In this document: positions 26,042 through 35,180 of the stretch, piece after piece
Position numbering within the stretch: the first letter of the stretch is position 1
Layout of the letters: each line of letters begins with the position of its first letter
Assembly (NCBI GenBank): GCA_947259685.1
Contig: CAMYNC010000034.1
Location: 1 to 64,000, forward strand
Direction: 5' to 3'
Source: an uncultured Desulfuromonadales bacterium
GTDB taxonomy: Bacteria; Desulfobacterota; Desulfuromonadia; Desulfuromonadales; Geopsychrobacteraceae
Length of the DNA: 64,000 bases
Notes under the pieces: model-generated
Database searches by the model: none
Told to the model about the DNA's origin: nothing
The model's input: only the letters and a program-made list of their open reading frames with translations
Program-made: the position numbers and the translations under genes

Positions 26042-26827
26042 TTACTCAGCGGTTTCAAAGAAGAGCAGGCTGATGGTCTGGTTATCGCTCTCTTCGATGG
26101 CGATGATTTCCAGTTCATATTCGGTTCCGGCTTCGAGAAACTCTGGCGGAATGCTGACGCTGGTGGTTTCGGCCGGCACATCTACACTGTAAACGCGCAG
26201 CGGGTCCTCTTTGGTGACGATGACCTGATAGCCGACAATGTTGACCGGTTGCTGGGGGGAATTGAAGGCGGTCGTCATGGTGACAGGCTCCCAGGTGACC
26301 AGCACCATGCTCGGATCGACCACTTCGCCATCTTCCGGATAAGTGATTTCCGGTCCGGCCGGGATCAGGTGGGTAAAGTTGGTCTCGCCATCCTGCTCAA
26401 GGCCATCCAGGGTCAGGGTTTCAAACTCGTACTCGCCCTCTGGGAAGCGCTGTAGAAACTTCGTCATGGAAACTTCGTCAAGGGAGGGCTCGGCGCTCTC
26501 GAAGAAGAGGTCGCTCAGTCCCTGCATTTTCAAACTTCTTTTCGGTTTGACCCTCAGGATCTTGCGCTCATAGGGGTCGAAAGCCTCCAGTAGAACATAG
26601 GGCTCTCCGCCCACCAACGCCTGGACCCCGATATCCTCATCGGTCTCGTTGAATTCGATAAAGAATTTCAGGGTCGCCAGGGTCAGTTCGTTCTCGTCAT
26701 CATCAGCCCAGCTTGGGGAGATGCTGAACAGCAGCAGGATAATCGCCATTGCCAAAGGGAAAAAGAACCCATTGAGGAATACCTGCTTTCCATCGCTTAA
26801 GGATTTGTTGCTCGTTGTTCGCCACAT
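26042..26827 (-). CDS. Secreted protein with C-terminal fibronectin III-like domain, unknown function
   Basis: This 261-residue protein has a hydrophobic signal segment (FFFPLAMAIILLLFSISPSWA) and a very acidic mature region starting DDDENE. Residues about 155-255 look like a fibronectin type III or Ig-like beta domain (ITYPEDGEVVDPSMVLVTWEPV, then GYQVIVTKED and FLEAGTEYELEIIA). I do not recognise a named family. It is probably periplasmic or exported and acts by protein binding. Single gene with its own terminator. Confidence 0.8.
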   Translation of the reverse strand: MWRTTSNKSLSDGKQVFLNGFFFPLAMAIILLLFSISPSWADDDENELTLATLKFFIEFNETDEDIGVQALVGGEPYVLLEAFDPYERKILRVKPKRSLKMQGLSDLFFESAEPSLDEVSMTKFLQRFPEGEYEFETLTLDGLEQDGETNFTHLIPAGPEITYPEDGEVVDPSMVLVTWEPVTMTTAFNSPQQPVNIVGYQVIVTKEDPLRVYSVDVPAETTSVSIPPEFLEAGTEYELEIIAIEESDNQTISLLFFETAE

Positions 26828-27487
26828 AACTGCCTCCTCTGATTGCTAGTTGTTTGGAAGAGATGTCTGGACCTGAAAACAGAATAGCCTGTCAAGATTG
26901 CCGGAACCTTTCCCGAAAATTACAATATATGGCTGCTCGCATTGGTTTGCGGCACATTGGAAAAATTTCCCCCGGCCGCATGAGGAAAATCCCGCCGGAC
27001 AGAACCGAATTGCTGAGGCCGCTTGCCAAGGAGGAGGCAGCCGCTAAAGATTAATGGGGCGCAAATCTATAGGTATTCCCCGGCTCTATCCCCGGCCGGC
27101 GAGCGCAGCTTGGCAAATGCCAGGGCGACTTCTGTCTCAGACCCGCTACCTTAAGTTTAATCATCAAGTTATCCTCCTCGATTTAATATCCTCAATCCCC
27201 GCAACAAAGGCGCTCCGGAATCCACCCTTATCGCCGAATTCACTGACCTGGTCGATATTCTTGATGAGGCACTGCCTCTAAGCAGATATAAGATTACTGG
27301 ATAGGAATTTCATCTCTCCCATTCAGTCAATGCACCACTTCTATCAACTGTTATACTTATTAACCCAGAAACCGCAGTTGAGCGCGAACAAGATGTGCAT
27401 CAAGAGGTTGTGCAGATTTTCGTGATCCAACTGCAGTTTCTAGGATTAATCAAGGACTCCGATTAACCCGACCTCTGAGGGAAAGAC
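26828..27487. other. Spacer with possible micro-ORF and a palindromic repeat
   Basis: In these 660 bp a frame at about 26866-27054 could encode a 62-residue basic protein (MSGPENRIACQDC..., ending AAAKD), but it has no family and a poor RBS. A short C-terminal-looking frame near 27200-27303 ends LSRYKITG. A repeat at 27364-27444 is listed separately. Confidence 0.35.
27364..27444. repeat. AACTGC-TTTCTAGG palindromic element, short copy
   Basis: Imperfect palindrome bounded by CCAGAAACCGCAGTTG and CAACTGCAGTTTCTAGG. The same sequence, inverted and with about 80 extra central bases, is at 35232-35398. Confidence 0.75.
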
Positions 27488-27817
27488 ATGGGAACTGTAA
27501 CGAATATTACCAGGGTCAAATTCTCCGTTGGCGAATTGGTTCACCATCGGCTTTTCGACTATCGCGGGGTAATTGTAGATGTTGATCGAAATTTCCAAGG
27601 AACAGAAGAGTGGTACGAAACAGTCGCAAGGTCTCGCCCCCCGAAAAATAGGCCTTGGTACCATGTGTTAGTTCATGGGAAAGCACATTCCACGTATGTG
27701 GCTGAACGGAATTTGGCACCTGATGATAGCGTCGATCCCATCAATCACCCTATGCTAGAACACTTCTTTTCCAAATTCGAGAATGGGACGTATTTTCGCA
27801 AAGAAACGGTTAACTAG
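27488..27817 (+). CDS. hspQ: Heat shock protein HspQ (YccV/hemimethylated-DNA-binding family)
   Basis: This 109-residue protein has the HspQ/YccV fold, recognised by KFSVGELVHHRLFDYRGVIVDVDRNFQGTEEWY, then NRPWYHVLVHG and TYVAERNLAPD. GAGGGA precedes the ATG at 27488. In enterobacteria HspQ is a Lon specificity factor, and earlier literature ascribed DNA binding to it. It is alone, without a linked protease. Confidence 0.92.
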   Translation: MGTVTNITRVKFSVGELVHHRLFDYRGVIVDVDRNFQGTEEWYETVARSRPPKNRPWYHVLVHGKAHSTYVAERNLAPDDSVDPINHPMLEHFFSKFENGTYFRKETVN

Positions 27818-28154
27818 TTTGGCAACTCCTACCGGGGGCTATCAACTCGGACAATTCAAACGCCGCTACATCCCATCGGTTTTTGCCGGCGCTGGCTTGC
27901 AAAGCTTGCTATCCAAAGGTCATCCTGCCAATACAACAATAAGGTAGCCCCATGAGGTAGGCTGGAAAAAGTGGCCGGATTTATTTTCGGGCCGATTCAT
28001 CCCATGATTCACCCATTCCAAGACAAAGAACGACTCAGCCTGTTTATGCTGGCTGAGTCGTTCTTGCGTGTTCCCCCAATGTGATTCTGCTTTTCCTCAG
28101 CGCTCAGGAGCGTTTTTCACAGGCCTTGACCGCATACTCCGCCACCGCGGAACT
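27818..28154. other. Spacer between hspQ and the conduit operon
   Basis: No gene is visible in these 337 bp. The only structure is the strong hairpin at 28027-28064. Confidence 0.5.
28027..28064. terminator. Strong hairpin, likely bidirectional terminator
   Basis: AGAACGACTCAGCC (28027-28040) and its exact complement (28051-28064) form a 14-bp stem with a 10-nt loop, between convergent hspQ and the extD-like gene. The U-tract is weak on both sides. Confidence 0.65.
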
Positions 28155-29306
28155 CTATTCGGGGCACGGCTCCGAAGGGAAGAGCGAAGAATGGCAGGCG
28201 CTGCAGTCCCTGAAAGGTGCAAATTCGAATTCAAAGGTTGCCGGGTTCCAGACTTGGGTATGGCATGAGATACATTCGTAAAGGCCATCGCCGTTGGGGT
28301 CCAGCAGGTGGTGCCGGTTGACGTGGGTGCGCGGATCATTGCCGGAGGGTCCTGTTTCCGTATTGACATGGCAAAGCCGACAGTCCGCCTCTTCATCGCG
28401 CTCGGAGCAGGGGATGGCCTCGTGCTGCAAATGGAAACCGGCTCTCACCTCGGCGAGAAAGACCGGGTCAAGCGGCTCCGTACGCCCCACTTCGGTGAAG
28501 AAATCATCCACCGAGACGGGTGGCGCTCCATGGCAGGAAACGCAATTATTCGGGAAGGTGACGGGGTCGACGACATGACAGGCGACGCAAGCTGGGCCGG
28601 CCCCACCCTGCAGGTTGGCCCCGTGGCACAGGCTGCAGGCGCCGAGCAGGTTGCCGGCATTGTAATGGCTGACCAGATAGATCTGGATTTGTCCAGCGTC
28701 ATCGAGGTATTCGAATTGCTCGCCGTACCAGTGCAACAGATCCTGTTTGCTCAGGTCGGCAGGATCGTATGAGGGATGCGCAGTTCCCTGGTTGTGGCCA
28801 TTGTTGAAGGGCGGAAATGGATCATTGAAATTGCCATGGCAGGCGGCGGCGCTCTCACAGCCGGCTTCCAATCTGCCGATCGGGATGTTGAAGCGGGGAT
28901 TGCTGCCGGGGCCACCCGGCTGTCCATGGCAGCCCTGGCAGGCCTTGATGTCCATTTTTGCCGAACTGCCGTGATTGACTGGATGTTTCCAAGGAAGACC
29001 GGGGTCAAAAGAAGGCGGATGGATCATGAAGGGCGGGCCGCCGATGTGGCAGGAATAGCAGCTAACTGCACTGCCGTTGCCTTTGAAATCGATACCGTGG
29101 CAGACCTGGCAACCGACCAGGTCTGTATTGGCTGCGTCGCCATGGGAATAGATCCAATCGGGACCGTGGACATTGTTTCCTGCAGTAGGCGCGCCTGAAC
29201 TGCTATCCGAGCTGCCGCAGCCGTAAAAAAGGCAACTCAATATAATCAGCACCAGAGAGATAGCTAAACATCTGACTGGCAATTTCGACGATACTGATCT
29301 AGGCAT
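28155..29306 (-). CDS. Multihaem c-type cytochrome lipoprotein (extD-like), 9 canonical haems plus one atypical motif
   Basis: This 383-residue lipoprotein has a signal ending in lipobox LFYGC (Cys30), so it is probably outer-membrane anchored. Nine CxxCH motifs are present: CQVCH, CYSCH, CQGCH, CSLCH, CVACH, CVSCH, CRLCH, CISCH and CSACH. A tenth candidate, CESAAACH at 150-157, is a CX5CH pattern. It is the last gene of a 12-haem / barrel / 5-haem / 9-10-haem operon whose order matches the Geobacter extABCD conduit. Its likely role is electron transfer on the outer face of the outer membrane. Confidence 0.88.
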   Translation of the reverse strand: MPRSVSSKLPVRCLAISLVLIILSCLFYGCGSSDSSSGAPTAGNNVHGPDWIYSHGDAANTDLVGCQVCHGIDFKGNGSAVSCYSCHIGGPPFMIHPPSFDPGLPWKHPVNHGSSAKMDIKACQGCHGQPGGPGSNPRFNIPIGRLEAGCESAAACHGNFNDPFPPFNNGHNQGTAHPSYDPADLSKQDLLHWYGEQFEYLDDAGQIQIYLVSHYNAGNLLGACSLCHGANLQGGAGPACVACHVVDPVTFPNNCVSCHGAPPVSVDDFFTEVGRTEPLDPVFLAEVRAGFHLQHEAIPCSERDEEADCRLCHVNTETGPSGNDPRTHVNRHHLLDPNGDGLYECISCHTQVWNPATFEFEFAPFRDCSACHSSLFPSEPCPE

Positions 29307-29331
29307 GTCTCACCCCTTTGGGTTTTCGTCA

Positions 29332-29820
29332 TTAGCCATGGCAGGGACGGCAGGCGGCGGACGATCTGGGATTGCCATGACAGCGAAAGCAGGGACTGGG
29401 ATCGATGCGCGCGTCGATCCGGTGCCGGGCGACATAGTCTCCGCGGTGCTGCAGCCTTTTATAGTTCTCGGTCTGATACTTGATCGAAGGTTTTAATTCA
29501 GAGCTGGGGGTCACGTGACAATCATTGCAGAAACTCTGCGCATGGCAGATGCTGCACAGCTTCTCATCCTGATAGGCCAGGAGTCGGTGTGAATCGGTAA
29601 AGGTCGGGATGTGATTGTATCTGGCGAAATCGATCGGTTTGGTTTCGTGCCCGTGGCACCTGACGCAATAAACCCGGCGTTCGGCCATCTCGAAAATCGG
29701 CGGATGCGACCGCGGAAGTTCGTAACCGGGTTTGGTCCCGCTGCAGGAGACAGACAGCAGGAGAAGCAGCAGCGACAAAGCTCCCAAAGGAAAGATTCGG
29801 CAATTATAGATTTTCTTCAT
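29332..29820 (-). CDS. Pentahaem c-type cytochrome lipoprotein (extC-like)
   Basis: This 162-residue protein starts at the ATG at 29820, preceded by GGAG. The open frame runs 29 codons further but adds no signal sequence. Lipobox LLSVSC follows a leucine-rich signal. Five CxxCH motifs: CVRCH, CSICH, CNDCH, CFRCH and CRPCH, the last two residues before the stop. It sits between the barrel gene and the nine-haem lipoprotein gene, as extC does in extABCD, and is likely a partner in the outer-membrane conduit. Confidence 0.87.
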   Translation of the reverse strand: MKKIYNCRIFPLGALSLLLLLLSVSCSGTKPGYELPRSHPPIFEMAERRVYCVRCHGHETKPIDFARYNHIPTFTDSHRLLAYQDEKLCSICHAQSFCNDCHVTPSSELKPSIKYQTENYKRLQHRGDYVARHRIDARIDPSPCFRCHGNPRSSAACRPCHG

Positions 29821-29839
29821 TTCCCAACTCTCCGATCGT

Positions 29840-31237
29840 CTATCTGCCGGGCCGAGACTTTTCAAACAGATAGTCCACGACCAGTAGATAGCGGTGATCA
29901 TAATCATAATAGGGGTCCGAGGTGTAGTCCGTGGACAGTTTTATCCGCAGTTTCTCCTCAAAGAGTTTCCAGCCGATCCCCAGCGACGCGAACAGTGAAT
30001 GGTCTTCATTTAAATACTCTTCATCGTAGTGGGTATAGAGCATATCAGCGGTGAGGAACATGGTTTTCTGGTCAAGAAAGAAAAAACACCTGCCCAGCAG
30101 ATAGCGGTTTTCCGGATCATCCCCGTCCATGCGCCCCAGTTCCGCGCCAAGCTGAGAGAGGATGTTCCACTTATAGGTGAAAATGCCAGAGTAGTACTGG
30201 GCATTGCCGAAACGTTTTTCGTAATCGTAATGCTTCACCTTCACCCCAACTTCGATCGATTCACTGGGGTACCAAAAAGCTTCGGTGCCGACTATCTGGG
30301 TCGTGCTTTTCAATTCGGCCTGGACTTTGAACGCCTGATAAAGATTACGGTTGCCAGAAAAATAACCATCCGACTCATAGCGCGTATAACTGGGACGAAA
30401 TTCAAAAGCCCCCTTTGCAAAGCGGGCCTCGAAGGTTTGTTCAGCCCATTCATTGATGTCGAGATTACGAGTGAGCATACCCAGCAGTAAGATGTTCGGG
30501 AGGGTCAGGGAAAAATCGAGCCCGAGCAGTTCTTCGTCGAGTTTTCCATCATTGCTGAGAACCTTATAAGAAAGCCCCAGTTTGTGCTGGCCTGGCTGTT
30601 GCCAGGAAATTCTGCCGCCGAAGATACTGTCTCCGGAGCGCCCGTCGGTGGTCTCCAGGCTGACCGGAAACCCTCCATAGATCGATGCCGACCACTCGGG
30701 ACTCAGATCGGTTTGCACGCGCAGACCGTCAATGCTCTCGTTAGAGACCCCATCAAAAATATGCATTCGTCCCAGTTTTAAGTTTGTTGGTGAGAAAGGC
30801 AGGGGATATTCGAGATAGCCGTATATCAGTTCACCTCTTGAGTTTTTATTAAAATAATCTCCGTCATCATGAGCAACCCGCCCCCAACCCTGAAAATGAA
30901 AAGAAAGTCCTTTGCTGTCGGTAGGCTCGTAATCAAGCTGCAAATATTCATAGAGGGGTACGACATCGGCCTCGTTTTTTTCTACGGTGTCCCTATCGAA
31001 GGAGCGAAGGATGGTTTTTGAAACAATCTGCAGTTCTGCTGCCTGTACCCCGGGCGTGAGAATCAGCAGAAGAGCCAGCGGCAGCAGGACCGAGCAGAGT
31101 CGGTAGCATGTCAAAATGAGGCGTCCGAAACCGCGGTCAGGGTTATCGGGTCCGCCTCTTCGGCAGGCCCTTCTGCGGAGTTCAGCTTGAAGAATGGTCA
31201 GTAAATTCGACAAAAAAGAGATTCCTTTTATCGCCAT
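29840..31237 (-). CDS. Outer-membrane beta-barrel of a porin-cytochrome conduit (extB-like)
   Basis: The open frame encodes 465 residues. A signal peptide-like stretch (LCSVLLPLALLLILTPGVQA) ends near residue 66, so the true start may be downstream of 31237. The mature part is rich in alternating aromatic/hydrophobic strands with short turns and ends in an aromatic-rich strand (YDYDHRYLLVVDYLF), typical of a barrel. Flanked by 12-haem and 5-haem cytochrome genes, it is probably the porin that holds a cytochrome wire across the outer membrane. No haem motif is present. Confidence 0.82.
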   Translation of the reverse strand: MAIKGISFLSNLLTILQAELRRRACRRGGPDNPDRGFGRLILTCYRLCSVLLPLALLLILTPGVQAAELQIVSKTILRSFDRDTVEKNEADVVPLYEYLQLDYEPTDSKGLSFHFQGWGRVAHDDGDYFNKNSRGELIYGYLEYPLPFSPTNLKLGRMHIFDGVSNESIDGLRVQTDLSPEWSASIYGGFPVSLETTDGRSGDSIFGGRISWQQPGQHKLGLSYKVLSNDGKLDEELLGLDFSLTLPNILLLGMLTRNLDINEWAEQTFEARFAKGAFEFRPSYTRYESDGYFSGNRNLYQAFKVQAELKSTTQIVGTEAFWYPSESIEVGVKVKHYDYEKRFGNAQYYSGIFTYKWNILSQLGAELGRMDGDDPENRYLLGRCFFFLDQKTMFLTADMLYTHYDEEYLNEDHSLFASLGIGWKLFEEKLRIKLSTDYTSDPYYDYDHRYLLVVDYLFEKSRPGR

Positions 31238-31302
31238 TTCCTCGCCCTTGTCGGGTTATCTTCCCCCCGGGTTTCCCCGCTCTGCCATTTAAGTGCCCTG
31301 CT

Positions 31303-32163
31303 TCAAAGAACAGGCTTTTTCTTGACCGGCAGGTTGTGGGGGTTCAGGTGGCATGTCAAGCAATTCGAATAATAAGCTATCAGCTTGGCGCTGTGGGGAT
31401 TTTCATGGCACTGGGTGCATTCGGGAAGCAGCCCGTGCTCATCGTGGCAGATGGTGCAGTTGACTTTTCCGTGCCGGCTCGGTGTTTTGCTCCAGGTCGC
31501 ATAAACCGTTTCGTGACAGCTGCCGCAGGTTCTGGCCCCGGAGTCCGGCGCGAAGGCAATCTGCAGCGGACTGTGAGCCGGATGGCATTGCCCACAGCTG
31601 GTGGGCTCTTGGTCTGCAAAATGCGGCTCGTGGCATTCCAGGCAGGAGGGGATGGTGCCGTGCCGACCAGCATGGCATTCGGTGCACCCCACCTCGCTGT
31701 GGGCACTGGGATATTTCTGCAGGGCCTCAGGCTGTTCCTGGTGGCATTCGATGCAGAGGTCTGCCAAGTCATCGCTGCTTGGGACTTGCAGCGGGCTGTG
31801 GGGTTTGGGGTGGCAAGAAGAGCAGTCGTCAAACGTTTCACCGTGGGGAAGAACATGGCAATTGCTGCAGTTGGGCATCAGTTCAGCCCAGTTATTCTTG
31901 CGCGGATTATAGGCATGGATGATCTGGTGGCAGCCCTGACAGTAGAATTGGTGCCTGCCACCGGCTTTGCTGAGGTCCCCATACTGCGAAGGGTGACACT
32001 GACCACACTGAATTGGGGTGAGGGGGGGCGGTTCGATATTATAGGGAGCGGCAGGGAGCTCGGCCGCTGTGGAGGATGCGGCGCAACTTACTGTCGTTCC
32101 CCACAGCAGGAAAACCAACAGGATCAAGCTGGATGTAAGCCCTTTGCCTGAGCCAACCGACAT
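31303..32163 (-). CDS. Dodecahaem c-type cytochrome (extA-like)
   Basis: This 286-residue exported protein has a hydrophobic signal ending around TVSCA (a marginal lipobox) and twelve CxxCH motifs, about one per 20 residues: CGQCH, CQGCH, CSNCH, CSSCH, CIECH, CTECH, CLECH, CGQCH, CGSCH, CTICH, CTQCH and CLTCH. GAGGGG lies 8 nt before the ATG at 32163. It is the first gene of the conduit operon. By analogy with ExtA/MtrA-type proteins it would carry electrons from the periplasm into the barrel. Confidence 0.9.
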   Translation of the reverse strand: MSVGSGKGLTSSLILLVFLLWGTTVSCAASSTAAELPAAPYNIEPPPLTPIQCGQCHPSQYGDLSKAGGRHQFYCQGCHQIIHAYNPRKNNWAELMPNCSNCHVLPHGETFDDCSSCHPKPHSPLQVPSSDDLADLCIECHQEQPEALQKYPSAHSEVGCTECHAGRHGTIPSCLECHEPHFADQEPTSCGQCHPAHSPLQIAFAPDSGARTCGSCHETVYATWSKTPSRHGKVNCTICHDEHGLLPECTQCHENPHSAKLIAYYSNCLTCHLNPHNLPVKKKPVL

Positions 32164-32841
32164 CAGATCCCCTCACCGTTTTGTTGCATATCAAATATAC
32201 CAATATTAGGAATAAGTCGTTGTTCTGCAGTAGCTTCCAGGCTTTGAGCCTTGCCTGTATATTTCCGAATAAATGACAACTTCGGCGACTAAATTCTGTT
32301 TTTCAATCGGCCCGCTGATATTCTTTGCGGGCGCCAGATCCCGAATGGAGGTGCCGATAATTTATAGAGAATTGTTTTGTTTGAGTTCTGGCTTACCGGT
32401 TGGGAAACCACTCCTCCCGTCGATTCTTAATGAAAAGTCAACCTGCTTTCCTTTCTAATGTAGACCGCAAGCTGCTGTCAATCAAAAATCCCCGTAGCCA
32501 AAGTCGCCCCTGTTTCTCTTACCAACCCGGTCTGTTTCTAACCAGATTGATAATCAATACTACCTGAAGATCAGCAAAGAGTCATGCGCGGTTTTTCCCG
32601 TCGGCAGTAAACAACCGGTTAGCGGTGCTATCTTCATAGTTCAATTGCTTCAGTTACGGCGGGTTGCCTGAAAACAGCTATCTCTCAAAGGATGTCTTCA
32701 AAAAGTGACATGTCGCTAAATAGATACACGCTGAGAGGTGAGAATCCCGCTGTCGGCAACCCTTTGAACAGCAGAAAAACAAATTGTTTTTTCAATAGCT
32801 TGCCAAGTTGTTCGCAGCCGCTAAAGTTTATTCAACCTGAC
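32164..32841. other. Divergent regulatory region between the conduit and CoA-transferase operons
   Basis: No gene is seen. Toward the right end it contains a perfect 7+1+7 palindrome AAAACAA.A.TTGTTTT near 32778-32793 and the 12-mer GTCGCTAAATAG at 32712-32723, whose exact complement lies at 32888-32899 beyond the sigma-54 promoter. These are candidate activator sites. Confidence 0.5.
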
Positions 32842-32856
32842 TGGCACAGGCTTTGC
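32842..32856 (+). promoter_or_regulatory. Sigma-54 (RpoN) promoter of the CoA-transferase operon
   Basis: TGGCACAGGCTTTGC is an exact match to the -24/-12 consensus TGGCAC-N5-TTGC. Transcription would begin near 32868, about 100 bp before the CoA-transferase start. It implies control by an enhancer-binding protein, none of which is encoded in the window. Confidence 0.85.
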
Positions 32857-32875
32857 GCTACTGACTCTACAGCTG

Positions 32876-32907
32876 CCGGTCGCACAGCTATTTAGCGACC
32901 GGTTTTT
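32876..32907 (+). terminator. Intrinsic terminator-like hairpin in the 5' leader
   Basis: CCGGTCGC (32876-32883) and GCGACCGG (32895-32902) form a perfect 8-bp stem followed by TTTTT. It begins only about 8 nt after the expected sigma-54 start site and lies before the first gene, so it may be an attenuator or the end of a very short RNA. Confidence 0.7.
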
Positions 32908-32965
32908 CAGGTTTAAAAAGCTGCTGGAAAATAATGAATAATCCCCACCAGAGAAGGAGAATGCA

Positions 32966-34321
32966 ATGAGCAAGATTTACGCGACGGCCGCTGCGGCGCT
33001 GGACGGGTTGCTGACCGACGGCATGACCGTCGCCGCCGGCGGTTTCGGCCTCTGCGGGATTCCGGAGAAGCTGATTGTCGCCCTGCGTGACAGCGGGGTG
33101 AAAGAGATCACCATCGCCAGCAACAACGCCGGGGTCGACGATTTCGGCCTTGGACTGCTGCTGCAGTCCAAGCAGATCAAAAAGATGATCTCATCGTATG
33201 TCGGCGAGAACGCCATTTTCGAGCAACAGTTCCTCAATGGCGAGTTGGAGCTGGAACTGACCCCACAAGGCACCCTGGCGGAAAAGATGCGCGCCGGCGG
33301 GGCGGGCATCCCCGGCTTTTTCACCCGCACCGGTTACGGCACATTATTAACTGAAAAGCGTGAAACCAAGCAGTTCGGCGAACACCAGTACGTGCTCGAA
33401 GAAGCGATCCAAGCCGATCTGGCGATTGTCAAAGCATGGAAAGCGGATACCGCCGGCAACCTGGTGTTCCGTAAAACCGCGCGTAACTTCAACCCTCTGT
33501 GTGCCATGTGCGGTAAGGTGACGGTGGTTGAAGTGGAAGAGATTGTTGAGGCGGGCGAGCTTAACCCGGACCAGATCCATCTGACCGGGATCTATGTCGA
33601 CCGGATCATTAAAGGCGAGAATTACCAGAAACCGATCGAACAGCGCACCATCCGCGGCCAGGTGACCGCCAAGGGACTGACGCCGACCCGTGAGTGGATG
33701 GCCAAACGGGTGGTCCAGGAGTTGCGCGACGGCTACTACGTCAACCTGGGGATCGGGATGCCGACCCTGGTGGCCAACTGCGTGCCGGAGGGGATGACCA
33801 TCCACCTGCAGTCGGAAAACGGTCTGCTCGGTCTGGGGCCCTTCCCGAGCGAAGAGGAGGTGGATGCCGATCTGATAAATGCCGGTAAGCAGACTGTCAC
33901 CACCCTGCCGGGTTCGAGTTTTTTCGATTCCGCGTTTTCCTTCGGCATGATCCGCTGCGGGCGCATCGACCTGTCGGTGCTCGGCGCCATGCAGGTCTCG
34001 AAAACCGGCGATCTGGCCAACTGGATGATCCCCGGCAAGATGGTCAAGGGGCCGGGTGGGGCGATGGATCTGGTTTCCGGGGCGAAAAAGGTGGTGGTAA
34101 TGATGGAGCACTGCGCCAAGGATGGCAGCCACAAAATTCTTGACGAGGTGAGCCTGCCGGCCACCGGCCGCCAGGTGGTCGATCTGATCGTCACTGATCT
34201 GTGCGTGCTTCAGGTTGATAAACAGCAGGGTCTGGAGCTGATCGAGCTGGCAGCAGGGGTCAGCGTGGATGAAGTTCGTCAGAAAACCGGCTGCGCCTTT
34301 CGAGTCGCTACCGGACTTTAG
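32966..34321 (+). CDS. 3-oxoacid CoA-transferase, subunits A and B fused (SCOT-like)
   Basis: One 451-residue chain contains a full A subunit (about 1-225; [29 protein letters not shown]) and a full B subunit (about 230-451; [15 protein letters not shown], and [12 protein letters not shown] with the catalytic Glu). Bacterial ScoA and ScoB are usually separate, whereas mitochondrial SCOT is fused like this. The enzyme moves CoA between succinyl-CoA (or another acyl-CoA) and acetoacetate in the cytoplasm. AAGGAG precedes the ATG. With the 3-hydroxybutyrate dehydrogenase 11 bp downstream it forms a ketone-body/hydroxybutyrate operon behind a sigma-54 promoter. Confidence 0.93.
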   Translation: MSKIYATAAAALDGLLTDGMTVAAGGFGLCGIPEKLIVALRDSGVKEITIASNNAGVDDFGLGLLLQSKQIKKMISSYVGENAIFEQQFLNGELELELTPQGTLAEKMRAGGAGIPGFFTRTGYGTLLTEKRETKQFGEHQYVLEEAIQADLAIVKAWKADTAGNLVFRKTARNFNPLCAMCGKVTVVEVEEIVEAGELNPDQIHLTGIYVDRIIKGENYQKPIEQRTIRGQVTAKGLTPTREWMAKRVVQELRDGYYVNLGIGMPTLVANCVPEGMTIHLQSENGLLGLGPFPSEEEVDADLINAGKQTVTTLPGSSFFDSAFSFGMIRCGRIDLSVLGAMQVSKTGDLANWMIPGKMVKGPGGAMDLVSGAKKVVVMMEHCAKDGSHKILDEVSLPATGRQVVDLIVTDLCVLQVDKQQGLELIELAAGVSVDEVRQKTGCAFRVATGL

Positions 34322-34332
34322 GAGCTGAAATT

Positions 34333-35091
34333 ATGGATAACAAAGTTGCAATAGTCACCGGAGCGGCTAGCGGCATCGGCCTGGCGGCCGCCCAGGCGTT
34401 AGTGGCCGCAGACGTACAGGTGGTGATGGCCGATATCAAGGCCGAAACTCTCCAGGCGGAAGCGGTGAAAATAGGCGCCTTAGCCTTCCAGGCTGACCTA
34501 TCCACCCAGCAGGGCTGCCGGGGGCTGGTCGATTTCGCCATCGAGCGCTGCGGCACGGTCTCGATTCTGATCAACAATGCCGGCATTCAGCATGTCGCAC
34601 CTCTGGAGGAGTTCCCCGAAGAGAAATGGAATCTGATCATCAACCTGATGCTGACCGCACCTTTTCTGCTCACCAAGTATGTCTGGCCGCAGATGCAGCA
34701 GAACAGATGGGGGCGGGTGATCAACATCAACTCGGTCCACGGGCTGCGGGCTTCGCCGTTTAAAGCGGCCTATGTTTCTGCCAAACACGGCTTGACCGGA
34801 TTAACCAAAACCGCTGCTTTGGAAGGAGGCGAGTACGGCATCACCGTCAATTCGATCTGTCCGGCCTATGTCCGCACGCCGCTGGTCGACGGCCAGCTGG
34901 CCGATCAGGCGAAAACCCACAACATCAGCGAAACCGAGGTGATCGAGCAGATCATGCTGAAAAAGGCGGCGGTTAAGCGCTTGATCGAACCGGATGAGAT
35001 CGGCACCCTGGTCAACTACCTGTGCAGCGATGCGGCAGCCTGCATGACCGGCTGCAGCTTAACCATCGATTGTGGCTGGACCGCCTGCTGA
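34333..35091 (+). CDS. bdhA: D-3-hydroxybutyrate dehydrogenase (SDR family)
   Basis: This 252-residue short-chain dehydrogenase has the cofactor motif TGAASGIG at 9-16, NNAG near 84, Ser plus YxxxK in INSVHGLRAS...YVSAKHG, and the substrate-loop sequence typical of 3-hydroxybutyrate dehydrogenases (AKTHNISETEVIEQIMLKKAAVKRLIEP). It interconverts 3-hydroxybutyrate and acetoacetate with NAD(H). It shares an operon with the CoA-transferase and is followed by a strong terminator. Confidence 0.93.
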   Translation: MDNKVAIVTGAASGIGLAAAQALVAADVQVVMADIKAETLQAEAVKIGALAFQADLSTQQGCRGLVDFAIERCGTVSILINNAGIQHVAPLEEFPEEKWNLIINLMLTAPFLLTKYVWPQMQQNRWGRVININSVHGLRASPFKAAYVSAKHGLTGLTKTAALEGGEYGITVNSICPAYVRTPLVDGQLADQAKTHNISETEVIEQIMLKKAAVKRLIEPDEIGTLVNYLCSDAAACMTGCSLTIDCGWTAC

Positions 35092-35180
35092 TCTTGGATA
35101 GCGACAACTCCGAGCAGAGGACATTGCGAAAGTTTTTCCCCATGAATTTCCCGGGCTGAGAATATTCTTCCGCCAGGCAC

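Noticed and set aside
26854..27054. Possible 62-66-residue protein with a CxxC
   Set aside because: Poor RBS, no family and no supporting context. Left as a note in the spacer entry.
32729..32775. Sequence resembling a TPP riboswitch segment (GCTGAGAGG)
   Set aside because: The rest of the THI-box core is absent and the downstream genes are not thiamine-related.
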